Shown here one piece after another: positions 14,825 through 21,965 of a DNA stretch of 21,965 nt (its first letter is position 1; the number at the start of each line of letters is the position of its first letter). The position numbers and the translations under genes were made by a program. A model generated the notes under the pieces. That model saw nothing but the letters and a program-made list of their open reading frames with translations, searched no databases and was not told the DNA's origin. The DNA comes from UBA6197 sp047638075 (GTDB lineage Bacteria > Pseudomonadota > Alphaproteobacteria > Rhodobacterales > Rhodobacteraceae): assembly GCF_047638075.1 (NCBI RefSeq), contig NZ_JBLJBV010000054.1, positions 1 through 21,965 on the forward strand, in the 5' to 3' direction.

Positions 14825-16234
14825 ATGTTGCTGAACACACTTTCAGGCCGGTTTTTTCTGCTGACAAGCCTGTTTGTCATGCTGGCGGAAGTGCTGATCC
14901 TGTTGCCGTCGGTGGCAAACTACCGCGAAGATTATCTACTGACGCGGCTTGAGCGCGCGCAGATCGCCTCGCTTGCCCTGTTGACTACCGATGATCTGAT
15001 TTCCCCGGATCTGGAGGCAGAGCTGCTGTCAACAGCCGGGGTGTTCAACGTTGTCTTGCGCCGCGACGAGGTTCGCCAGTTGGTGCTGTCATCCCCGATC
15101 CCGCAGAAGGTTTTTGCGTCTTTTGATTTGCGCGAAAGCACTTGGCTCAGCCGTATCCGCGATGCGCTGCAACAACTGGCTGATTCGGAAAACCGGGTGA
15201 TCCGGATTATTGGCGACCCGGTTCAAAAGGGTGGCCTGGTGATTGAGGTCACCATGGAAACCCAACCGATGCGCACCGCGATGATCGAGTATGGGCTAAG
15301 GTTGCTGACGCTGTCGGCGGTTATTTCGGTACTGACGGCGCTATTGCTGTTTTTGGCGGTGCGTCGCCTGATGGTCGTGCCGATCAAACGCGTCGTGGCA
15401 CATATGGTTGCCTACGCCGAAGCCCCCGAAGATGCGCGCCGGATCATCGCGCCCACCGCGCGTGTCCAGGAATTGCGCGTAGCAGAGGATGCGTTGGCGC
15501 GGATGCAGACGCAGTTGACGGCGGCATTGCGGCAAAAGGAACGGTTGGCACAGCTAGGGCAGGCGGTCGCCAAGATCAGCCATGATCTGCGCAATATTCT
15601 TACGACTGCGCAGCTTTTTGCAGACCGGATGGAGGCCAGCCATGACCCGGCCGTGAAACGCGCAGCGCCCAAGCTGGTCAACTCTATCTCGCGCGCGGTC
15701 AACCTGTGTGAGACCACGCTGACATTCGGGCGCGCCGAAGAGCCGCCGCCAAGTCTTTCACGCTTCATGCTGGCCGGTCTGGTGACAGAAATTGTTGAAA
15801 GTGAATCGCTGGCAGCTGATGCCGTGCAGGTCGATTTTGTAACCGATATTGCCCCTAACCTGGTGATCCGGGCGGATCGCGAGCAACTGTATAGGGTGCT
15901 TTCCAACCTGGTGCGTAACGCCCGGCAGGCAATCGCGGCCACCGGCAAGCCCGGCACCGTTGAAATTGGCGGTGGCGAGGAAGAGGCCGGTTGGTGGGTT
16001 CGCGTGGGCGACACCGGGCCCGGCCTGCCCGGGCGTGCCCGTGATCATCTGTTCCAACCCTTTCAGGGCGGCACCCGCAAGGGCGGCACCGGCCTTGGCC
16101 TAGCTATCGCAGCCGAGTTGGTCCGCGGCCATGGCGGGCGGCTGGATCTGGTGCGCACGGATAGTGATGGCACGGAATTCATGCTGCACCTACCGCGGGA
16201 ACTGGCCCTGGAGGCTGCCGACCGCGCCTCTTAG
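14825..16234 (+). CDS. Membrane-bound sensor histidine kinase (orphan)
   Basis: From ATG 14825 (MLLNTLSGRFFLLTS) the protein has 469 residues; GGTGGGG lies directly upstream. TTG 14756 and GTG 14774 are upstream in-frame alternatives. Layout: membrane segment about 10-30, a periplasmic-side domain about 31-155, membrane segment about 160-180, HAMP-like linker about 180-232, dimerisation domain with the phosphoacceptor His in KISHDLRNIL (H253), then an ATPase domain with the N box NLVRNARQAI (361-370), DTGPGLP (396-402) and GGTGLGLAI (420-428). All kinase motifs are intact. No response regulator gene is adjacent, so its partner is elsewhere. It is transcribed divergently from rpmH, sharing a 330-bp upstream region. 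The signal it senses is not apparent. Confidence 0.93.
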   Translation: MLLNTLSGRFFLLTSLFVMLAEVLILLPSVANYREDYLLTRLERAQIASLALLTTDDLISPDLEAELLSTAGVFNVVLRRDEVRQLVLSSPIPQKVFASFDLRESTWLSRIRDALQQLADSENRVIRIIGDPVQKGGLVIEVTMETQPMRTAMIEYGLRLLTLSAVISVLTALLLFLAVRRLMVVPIKRVVAHMVAYAEAPEDARRIIAPTARVQELRVAEDALARMQTQLTAALRQKERLAQLGQAVAKISHDLRNILTTAQLFADRMEASHDPAVKRAAPKLVNSISRAVNLCETTLTFGRAEEPPPSLSRFMLAGLVTEIVESESLAADAVQVDFVTDIAPNLVIRADREQLYRVLSNLVRNARQAIAATGKPGTVEIGGGEEEAGWWVRVGDTGPGLPGRARDHLFQPFQGGTRKGGTGLGLAIAAELVRGHGGRLDLVRTDSDGTEFMLHLPRELALEAADRAS

Positions 16235-16329
16235 CCACCCTGCAACCAGTGCATAATGAATTTGCGGTCATTGCTTGAAAAAGCGGCAACACAGTTGGAC
16301 TTCATTGGCAAAGAAGTTGCTTTTTGCCC

Positions 16330-16358
16330 TTGCAAACCCAAAGACACACGACTAAATC
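16330..16358 (+). promoter_or_regulatory. Promoter of tRNA-Arg
   Basis: TTGCAA (16330-16335) and TAAATC (16353-16358) are 17 bp apart, with the tRNA beginning 12 bases after the -10 element. Position and spacing suit a tRNA promoter. Confidence 0.5.
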
Positions 16359-16370
16359 CCACCCTCATAA

Positions 16371-16447
16371 GGACCCGTAGCTCAGCTGGATAGAGCATCA
16401 GACTACGAATCTGAGGGTCGGGCGTTCGAATCGCTCCGGGTCCGCCA
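16371..16447 (+). tRNA. tRNA-Arg (anticodon ACG)
   Basis: The 77-nt gene folds as a complete cloverleaf: acceptor GGACCCG/CGGGTCC, D arm GCTC/GAGC, anticodon stem TCAGA/TCTGA with loop CTACGAA (anticodon ACG, normally deaminated to ICG), variable GGGTC, T arm GGGCG/CGCTC with loop TTCGAAT, discriminator G and encoded CCA. It reads CGU/CGC/CGA arginine codons. No integrase gene or displaced 3' copy is visible, so no integration is inferred here. Confidence 0.97.
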
Positions 16448-16598
16448 TTATCAATCTGTTGAATGCCACACATGTCGATGACGCAAAAAGCGTCAAGAGA
16501 TGATCTAACCACGAGTCTCTCATTCGTCGCAATCAAGGTCCAGCATAGCTGACCCGATGACGGGATCGTGCGGATCAAAACGTTCCTACCTTGCGGTT
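16448..16598. other. Intergenic stretch between tRNA-Arg and truA
   Basis: There is no gene here that I can support. A short hairpin GACGC-AAAAA-GCGTC (16480-16494) follows the tRNA by about 33 bp but lacks a T tract, so it is a doubtful terminator or processing site. Confidence 0.35.
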
Positions 16599-17372
16599 TT
16601 AATCCGGATTGAACGGGTTTTGAGGATAACCCACCCCGCATAAATACAATCCCTGCGGCGGGCATACCGGTCCGCACGCGGCACGGTTACGCGCCGCCAG
16701 CGCCGCTTTCACATCCTCGGGCTGCCATGCCCCGGCGCCCACCCGCTCTAGCGTGCCGACGATCGAGCGCACCTGATTGTGCAAAAAACTTCGTGCGCGC
16801 AGGTGAAAGCGTATCTCTTGCCCATGCGGAATCTCCAGCACCTCAATCGACAGCGCATCCAGCGTTTTGACCGGCGACGCCGCCTGACACATGGTTGAAC
16901 GGAAGGTGGTGAAATCATGATGCCCGATCAGATATTCCGCCGCAGCCCGCATCGCCGCAGGGTCCAGCGGGTTTCGGACCTGCCAGACCCGACCCCGGTC
17001 ATGCACCACTGGCGCGCGCCGCGTCACCAGCCGGAAAAGATAGCGCCGCTCGGTCGCCGAAAACCGCGCGTGGAAATCATCGGTCACGCGCGCCACAGCC
17101 AAAACCGCCACCGGCGCGGGCTTCAGGTGCCAATTCAGCGCTTCTGACAGGCGAAACGGGTCCCAGTCCCTGGTCAGATCAATTGTCGCCACCTGCCCGG
17201 TCGCATGAACCCCCGCATCGGTGCGCCCGGCGGCCGCAATCGTATGCGGCCCCGGCTCCAACCGCGCCAAGGCCGCCTCGACAGCACCTTGCACCGATGG
17301 TTGGCCGGCCTGCCGCTGCCATCCGGCAAAGGGGCTGCCATCATACTCGATTTTCAATGCATATCTGGCCAT
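16599..17372 (-). CDS. truA: tRNA pseudouridine(38-40) synthase TruA
   Basis: TruA converts uridines 38-40 of tRNA anticodon arms to pseudouridine. The 257-residue protein begins MARYALKIEYDGSPFAGWQR and holds the active-site motif AAGRTDAGVHATGQ with catalytic Asp52, plus ARSFLHNQVRSIVGTLERVG near the C-terminus. I use ATG 17372, which has AAGGCGGGG upstream; the open frame extends further but without family similarity. It ends VGYPQNPFNPD. The gene faces the tRNA-Arg and is divergent from ycjX. Confidence 0.96.
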   Translation of the reverse strand: MARYALKIEYDGSPFAGWQRQAGQPSVQGAVEAALARLEPGPHTIAAAGRTDAGVHATGQVATIDLTRDWDPFRLSEALNWHLKPAPVAVLAVARVTDDFHARFSATERRYLFRLVTRRAPVVHDRGRVWQVRNPLDPAAMRAAAEYLIGHHDFTTFRSTMCQAASPVKTLDALSIEVLEIPHGQEIRFHLRARSFLHNQVRSIVGTLERVGAGAWQPEDVKAALAARNRAACGPVCPPQGLYLCGVGYPQNPFNPD

Positions 17373-17526
17373 GCCCCGCCTTAGCCCGCACGGTTTCGGC
17401 TGACAATCCCCCCGCGCCCTGGCCAAAACCCCTACGGCAGAAATGCGCATAGGCAGGCAGCCCCGTTTCCCCCTACCAACCCGCGCCCCGCCCCCCTATC
17501 TTGAGCCAAACGCATAGGGGTAAATT

Positions 17527-18933
17527 TTGGGTATCGGGGATATTGCAGACGGGTTGACGCGCGGCGTGGAAAGCCTTGGGGCTTCGGTATCGGGGGCGCT
17601 GTTTGAGCCGGTGATCCGGCTGGGCGTCACCGGCCTGTCGCGCGCAGGCAAGACGGTTTTCATCACCTCGCTGGTGGCCAATCTGATGGATCGCGGCCGG
17701 ATGCCCGGGCTGCACGCTGCCGCCGATGGGCGCATTCAAGCGGCCTATCTGCAACCGCAGCCCGACGATACCCTGCCCCGCTTTGACTTTGAGGCCCACC
17801 TTGCGGCGCTGACCGGACCCACCCCGCATTGGCCCGAAGGCACCCGCGCCATCTCCGAGCTGCGGTTGTCGTTTCGGATTCAGCCACGCGGCATGCTGGG
17901 TGCGCTCCGAGGCCCGCGAACGGTACATCTGGATATCGTCGATTACCCCGGCGAATGGCTTTTGGACCTTGGCCTGATGGGCAAATCCTACGCCGACTGG
18001 TCCGCAGGGGTGCTGGCCCGCTTGCCGGGTCGCCCCGGGGCCGAAGGCTACATTGGCGCGCTGCCCGACCCCGCGCAGCGTCTGGACGAACCCACCGCAC
18101 AAGATCTGGCCGCACGTTTCACCGCCCATCTTCAGGATGCCCGTGCAGCAGGCTGGTCTGACTGTTCGCCCGGCCGGTTTTTATTGCCGGGGGAATTGGC
18201 CGGCTCGCCCGTGCTGACCTTTGCGCCGCTGCCGTCACCGCCGCAAACCCCGCGCGGCAGCCTTTGGCGTGAAATGGAGCGGCGCTATGAGGCCTATAAA
18301 TCAAAGGTCGTGCGACCCTTTTTTCGGGACCATTTTGCGCGGATCGACCGCCAGGTCGTGCTGATGGATGTGCTGGGCGCAATCCACGCAGGCCCCGCCG
18401 CACTAGAGGATCTGCGGCGCGCCATGGCCGAAATCCTGGTCGCCTTCCGCCCCGGTCGTAGTGGCTGGCTGGCCAGTCTGCTGGGGGCGCACCGGGTCGA
18501 AAAAATCCTGTTCGCCGCAACCAAGGCCGATCATCTTCACCACACCCAACACGCCCGCCTGACAATGATCACACAGGCCATGTTGCGCGAGGCCAGCGAC
18601 CACGCCAACTTTGCCGGGGCAAAAACGGCGGCTCTGTCGCTGGCCGCCCTGCGTACCACAACCGAAGAAACCATCCCCCACGAAGGCACCACCCTTGACG
18701 CGGTGCGCGGCACGCTGGCCGATGGCCGCCGCGCCGCCTTTTATCCCGGCGAATTACCCAATGACCCCGCGCAGCTTTTGTCCCCTGCGCGCAGCGGCGC
18801 CGCGCGCTGGCTGGATGCAGATTATGCGATCATGTCCTTTGCTCCGGCCCCGGTACACTTGCGCCCCGGCGAAGGCCCCCCACATATCCGATTGGATCGC
18901 GCGGCAGAATTCCTGATTGGTGACAGGTTGTAA
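17527..18933 (+). CDS. ycjX: YcjX family P-loop NTPase (DUF463)
   Basis: The start is TTG 17527, supported by AGGGG six bases upstream and by the absence of an in-frame ATG before the conserved region. The 468-residue protein has a P-loop GLSRAGKT (36-43) followed by VFITSLVANL, a Walker-B-like DIVDYPGEWLLDL (136-148) and a G4-like ATKADHLHH, the hallmarks of YcjX, a dynamin-like GTPase family associated with stress regulons in enteric bacteria. The function in alphaproteobacteria is not established. It is followed after 5 bp by a DUF697 membrane protein gene, as ycjX is by ycjF in E. coli, so the two very likely act together at the inner membrane. Confidence 0.92.
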   Translation: MGIGDIADGLTRGVESLGASVSGALFEPVIRLGVTGLSRAGKTVFITSLVANLMDRGRMPGLHAAADGRIQAAYLQPQPDDTLPRFDFEAHLAALTGPTPHWPEGTRAISELRLSFRIQPRGMLGALRGPRTVHLDIVDYPGEWLLDLGLMGKSYADWSAGVLARLPGRPGAEGYIGALPDPAQRLDEPTAQDLAARFTAHLQDARAAGWSDCSPGRFLLPGELAGSPVLTFAPLPSPPQTPRGSLWREMERRYEAYKSKVVRPFFRDHFARIDRQVVLMDVLGAIHAGPAALEDLRRAMAEILVAFRPGRSGWLASLLGAHRVEKILFAATKADHLHHTQHARLTMITQAMLREASDHANFAGAKTAALSLAALRTTTEETIPHEGTTLDAVRGTLADGRRAAFYPGELPNDPAQLLSPARSGAARWLDADYAIMSFAPAPVHLRPGEGPPHIRLDRAAEFLIGDRL

Positions 18934-18938
18934 AACGA

Positions 18939-19943
18939 ATGAGCATACCCCCCAGAAAACCCGTCCTGATCGAGATGGACAGCCCTGCCCCCACCCCGGC
19001 CGAGGCCCCCCCCGTACCCGACCACCTCCCCCCCCCGCCGCTACCCGAAGGTCGCGCGATGCAAATCGCCACCCGTCTTGCAGCGCGCCCGGCATCGCGG
19101 TTGACGCGGTTTTTCTGGCAGGCGACATTGGCGCTGACGGGGTTTTTGGCCTCGGTGGCGGCATGGAACTATGTGAACGGGTTGATCGCGGCGCACCCGG
19201 TTCTGGGGTGGGTTGCAGCGGGGCTGTTTGGTGCCTTCATTCTGGCGGCAGCGTTGCTTGCGTTGCGCGAATTGGCGGCGTGGGCGCGGTTGCGGCGGCT
19301 TGATCGGGTTCACAAATCGGTAACTGAGGCGCTTGCCTCTGACGATCTGGCACAGGCGCGCCGCGTCGTCGAACAGCTTACCGCGCTTTACGTCGGGCGA
19401 GCGGAAATGGATTGGGCCCGCGCCCGGCTGGGAGAGCGCAAAGCAGATATGTTTGACGCCGAGGCGCTGATGGGGTTGGCCGAAGCCGAACTGATGGCCC
19501 CGCTTGACGCGGCAGCCCGGCTTGAGGTGGAGGCCGCAGCGCGCAACGTCGCGACGGTAACCGCATTGGTGCCGCTGGCACTGGCCGATGTGTTCGCGGC
19601 GCTTGCGGCGAATTTGCGGATGATCCGCCGCGTGGCCGAGATATACGGCGGCCGGGGCGGCGCCTTTGGTAGCCTGCGCCTCGCGCGGACGGTGGTGACC
19701 CATCTGGTGGCCACGGGTGCTGTCGCGGCAGGCGATGACCTGATCGAAACCATGGCCGGCGGCGGGCTTTTATCAAAGGTCTCAAGGCGCTTTGGCGAAG
19801 GTGTGGTCAATGGCGCATTGACCGCCCGCGTTGGCGTTGCGGCAATGGAGGTGTGCAGACCGATGCCATTCACGCGCCTGAAAAAGCCGCGCGTCACGAA
19901 CCTGGTCAGCCGTGCATTGAAGGGGCTGTTCGGGCGCGACTAG
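18939..19943 (+). CDS. ycjF: YcjF/DUF697 family inner-membrane protein (TIGR01620-like)
   Basis: The 334-residue protein starts with a Pro-rich cytoplasmic tail (residues 10-37, including HLPPPPLPEG), then has two membrane segments (about 58-78 and 88-110), a helical Ala/Arg/Leu-rich region and a C-terminal DUF697-like segment (AEIYGGRGGAFGSLRLARTV, then HLVATGAVAAGDDLI). It pairs with ycjX at a 5-bp distance and is probably co-translated. The partner relationship is inferred from conserved gene order; no catalytic motif is seen. Its stop codon overlaps the stop of the convergent lipoprotein gene by 4 bp. Start ATG 18939 has no strong Shine-Dalgarno sequence, which fits translational coupling. 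Confidence 0.88.
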   Translation: MSIPPRKPVLIEMDSPAPTPAEAPPVPDHLPPPPLPEGRAMQIATRLAARPASRLTRFFWQATLALTGFLASVAAWNYVNGLIAAHPVLGWVAAGLFGAFILAAALLALRELAAWARLRRLDRVHKSVTEALASDDLAQARRVVEQLTALYVGRAEMDWARARLGERKADMFDAEALMGLAEAELMAPLDAAARLEVEAAARNVATVTALVPLALADVFAALAANLRMIRRVAEIYGGRGGAFGSLRLARTVVTHLVATGAVAAGDDLIETMAGGGLLSKVSRRFGEGVVNGALTARVGVAAMEVCRPMPFTRLKKPRVTNLVSRALKGLFGRD

Positions 19944-20251
19944 ATATTGCCGTCCGGGCACCGTAACCTGAGCCGTATTTCACCTGTATCGCCGGGCAAG
20001 GCCGGGCCGCGAACGGGGGCAACAACGATACAACCGGTAGTCTCTTCGGCCGCACGCTGCATCAGCATCAAAAGCGAGCCGCGATGTTCGCGTTTGACGT
20101 ACCCCATACGAATGATCTCCGCCTGATCTCCCTTGTGATAAACCACAAACTGATGGCCCTCCAAGGTGATATCATGGCGCACCGCACCAAAGAATTGCGG
20201 CGCCGGAGAGGCGCAGGCAGAAAGGAAAAGAAAGAAACATATGATACGCAT
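19940..20251 (-). CDS. Small putative lipoprotein of unknown function
   Basis: The 103-residue product begins MRIICFFLFLSACASPAP, with a lipobox LSAC and the lipidated Cys at residue 13. The signal is short, with only one basic residue, and the region upstream offers no better start. The mature part (HDITLEGHQFVVYHKGDQAE onward) has two further cysteines (74 and 98) that could form a disulfide. I do not recognise the family. It is convergent with the DUF697 gene with a 4-bp overlap of the stops, and divergent from rarA. Confidence 0.7.
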   Translation of the reverse strand: MRIICFFLFLSACASPAPQFFGAVRHDITLEGHQFVVYHKGDQAEIIRMGYVKREHRGSLLMLMQRAAEETTGCIVVAPVRGPALPGDTGEIRLRLRCPDGNI

Positions 20252-20536
20252 GCTGTGAAAGTTATTTTCAAAATATTAATAAGGTTTAAAGATCTTGCCT
20301 TCCCCCGCCGGACTTGTGAAAAAAATGCCCTGCACCATATCAACACGGTCCATGAGACGCGGAAAACACACGCGACGCAGCCCAGGCTTTCTTCCTTTTC
20401 GCGAAAAACCAACCTGTTTTGGCCTGGGAACTTAGATCTTCATGATATCTTGCAAGAGATCTGCGAGGTTCGTACTACCGCCAAAACCCGGACAAAAGCC
20501 CATGTTCCGTTGGCAGCAAAAGGAATGGAGTAGGGG
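20252..20536. other. Divergent regulatory region between the lipoprotein gene and rarA
   Basis: This 285-bp gap contains an AT-rich patch at about 20260-20295 just upstream of the lipoprotein gene and an imperfect palindrome GATATCTTGCAAGAGATC at 20444-20461 with the perfect core TCTTGCAAGA. The palindrome could be an operator. I do not see a consensus alphaproteobacterial LexA box (GTTC-N7-GTTC). Confidence 0.4.
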
Positions 20537-21862
20537 ATGGACCTCTTTGGCCAGTCAGGCGCGACCGAAAACACCCAAGCAGCGACAAAGGCACGGCCAT
20601 TGGCAGACGTGCTACGGCCTCAGACCATTGATGACGTCATCGGACAGGAAACGCTTCTTGCTGAAAATGGGCCTCTGGGCTCCATGTTGGCGGCTGGTCG
20701 TATCACCTCTTTGATCCTCTGGGGGCCGCCCGGCGTTGGAAAAACGACGATCGCCCGGCTTTTGGCAAAGACAACTGATCTGCACTTTGAGCAGATCAGC
20801 GCGATCTTCAGCGGGGTTTCTGATCTCAAGAAAGTCTTTCAGGCGGCGCGTGATCGGGCCACGGCCGGGCGCGGTACATTTCTGTTTATCGACGAAATCC
20901 ATAGGTTTAACAAAGCGCAGCTTGATTCCCTACTGCCCGTCATGGAAGACGGAACCGTTACCGTCTGCGGTGCTACAACGGAAAACCCCTCATTCAACGT
21001 AAACCGCGCCGTTCTTAGCCGCTGTCAGGTAATGGTATTGGAACGGCTTGACGAAGGCGCGCTTGCAGGCTTGCTGGCGCGCGCTGAGGTAGCGACCGGC
21101 ACGCCCCTGCCGCTGACAGACGATGCCAGATCGCTTTTATGTGCCATGGCGGACGGTGACGGACGTGCCCTGCTGAACATGGTAGAGAACGTGATCGCCT
21201 GGCCGCCGGAAAAGACCTATGGCGCAAAGGATCTTGCCAGTCGGCTTACCCGCCGGGCGGCACAGCATGATCGCGCATCAGATAGTCACTATGCGCTCGC
21301 AAGTGCGATCCAAAAGTCGATCCGGGGTTCTGATCCAGAGGCGGCAATTTACTGGGTCAACCGGGCGCTTGAGGGTGGAGAGGACCCGCGCTTCATCCTG
21401 CGGCGCCTGACCATGATCGCATGGGAAGACGTAGGGCTGGCTGATCCCGAGGCATCGCGCGTGTGTCTGAGTGCCTGGGATACTTACGAAAGGCTGGGTA
21501 GCCCCGAAGGCGATCTGGCCCTGTCACAGGTGGCAATCTACCTGGCGCTGGCCCCGAAATCCAATGCCGGATACGCGGCCTATAAAGCCGCCCGCATTGA
21601 GGCAAAGGAATCCGGGTCGGCACCACCGCCGATGCATATCCTGAACGCGCCTACCAAGATGATGCAGGAACTCGGATTCAATCGGGGTTATCAATATGAT
21701 CACGATCTCCCGGACGGATTTTCAGGGCAAAACTTCTTTCCCGACGGCATGAAAAGATCGAGCCATTACCAGCCGGTAGAGCGCGGATTTGAGCGAGAGC
21801 TTGCAAAGCGGGTGCGCTACTTTGACAAGCTTCGAAAGGACCTGAACACCAGATCCGACTGA
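20537..21862 (+). CDS. rarA: Replication-associated recombination AAA+ ATPase RarA (MgsA)
   Basis: RarA acts at stalled replication forks and interacts with SSB. The 441-residue protein has Walker A GPPGVGKT (63-70), Walker B FLFIDEIHRF (115-124), sensor 1 GATTENPSF (145-153), the arginine finger region LSRC (R162), and the tetramerisation/C-terminal domain with YWVNRALEGGEDPRFILRRL and the conserved PTKMMQELGFNRGYQYDHD segment. It begins MDLFGQ, the usual N-terminus, with GTAGGGG directly before the ATG. It is complete, and nothing recognisable follows in the last 100 bp. Confidence 0.96.
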   Translation: MDLFGQSGATENTQAATKARPLADVLRPQTIDDVIGQETLLAENGPLGSMLAAGRITSLILWGPPGVGKTTIARLLAKTTDLHFEQISAIFSGVSDLKKVFQAARDRATAGRGTFLFIDEIHRFNKAQLDSLLPVMEDGTVTVCGATTENPSFNVNRAVLSRCQVMVLERLDEGALAGLLARAEVATGTPLPLTDDARSLLCAMADGDGRALLNMVENVIAWPPEKTYGAKDLASRLTRRAAQHDRASDSHYALASAIQKSIRGSDPEAAIYWVNRALEGGEDPRFILRRLTMIAWEDVGLADPEASRVCLSAWDTYERLGSPEGDLALSQVAIYLALAPKSNAGYAAYKAARIEAKESGSAPPPMHILNAPTKMMQELGFNRGYQYDHDLPDGFSGQNFFPDGMKRSSHYQPVERGFERELAKRVRYFDKLRKDLNTRSD

Positions 21863-21965
21863 GCCATCGGGGGATTGTCGGCGGGGCGAATACGGGTCCG
21901 AGGGTTGCCACAGAGGTAGTTCGGTCTGTTTGACCAGGTTCGGGGCGTTTCGTAAGTGGATTTCC

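Noticed and set aside
16371..16447. tRNA-Arg as an integration site for a genomic island
   Set aside because: No integrase, no repeated tRNA 3' end and no foreign-looking genes follow; truA is adjacent.
16231..16677. 148-residue open frame overlapping the tRNA and truA
   Set aside because: It reads through the tRNA-Arg gene on the opposite strand and into truA in another frame; no product similarity.
17473..18129. 218-residue open frame on the minus strand
   Set aside because: It is antisense to the ycjX P-loop region and has low-complexity Gly/Arg/Gln composition.
19017..19041. C-rich run as a possible structured or regulatory element
   Set aside because: It encodes the Pro-rich N-terminal tail of the DUF697 protein and needs no further explanation.
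20084..20533. 149-residue open frame on the plus strand before rarA
   Set aside because: It is antisense to the lipoprotein gene at its start and runs through the rarA promoter region; no recognisable domain.

Overview
The window looks like chromosomal DNA of a GC-rich alphaproteobacterium, most probably a Rhodobacteraceae (roseobacter-type) genome. The reasons are the block rpmH-rnpA-yidD-ttcA-(GGDEF/EAL)-yidC-engB-argB on the minus strand, the sequence character of YidC, ArgB, TruA and RarA, and a YcjX/DUF697 pair. This assignment comes from protein similarity recognised by eye, not from a database search.

Layout. Positions 1 to about 1218 hold the right-hand part of a decayed IS66-family insertion sequence: tnpA with an internal TAG, and tnpB fused out of frame to the remains of tnpC by a deletion. 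The tnpC remnant carries two inverted copies of a 39-bp palindromic element, both apparently inserted in frame. Positions 1491-5180 hold one very large gene for an exported protein of about 1229 residues, with a peptidoglycan-binding-like domain, an LprI-like Cys-rich domain and about 1000 residues I cannot assign. From 5335 leftward-reading core genes follow: argB, a small Fe-S protein and a SixA-like phosphatase chained by ATGA overlaps. A divergent short-chain dehydrogenase and then engB come next. Then comes the ribosome/membrane-biogenesis block: rpmH (L34), rnpA (RNase P protein), yidD and yidC (membrane protein insertion), with ttcA (tRNA thiolation) and a GGDEF/EAL protein degenerate in both domains lying inside it. 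A sensor histidine kinase diverges from rpmH. It is followed by tRNA-Arg(ACG), truA (minus), ycjX and a DUF697 membrane protein (plus), a small lipoprotein (minus) and rarA (plus).

How it fits together. Most of the window is translation, RNA modification and membrane biogenesis housekeeping. The accessory part is the left 5.3 kb. The strongest candidates for something undescribed are the in-frame palindromic 39-bp inserts in the transposase, the giant LprI/peptidoglycan-binding protein beside the IS, and the probably non-catalytic GGDEF/EAL protein inside the rpmH-yidC block. I saw no CRISPR array, phage module, toxin-antitoxin pair or recognisable defence system.
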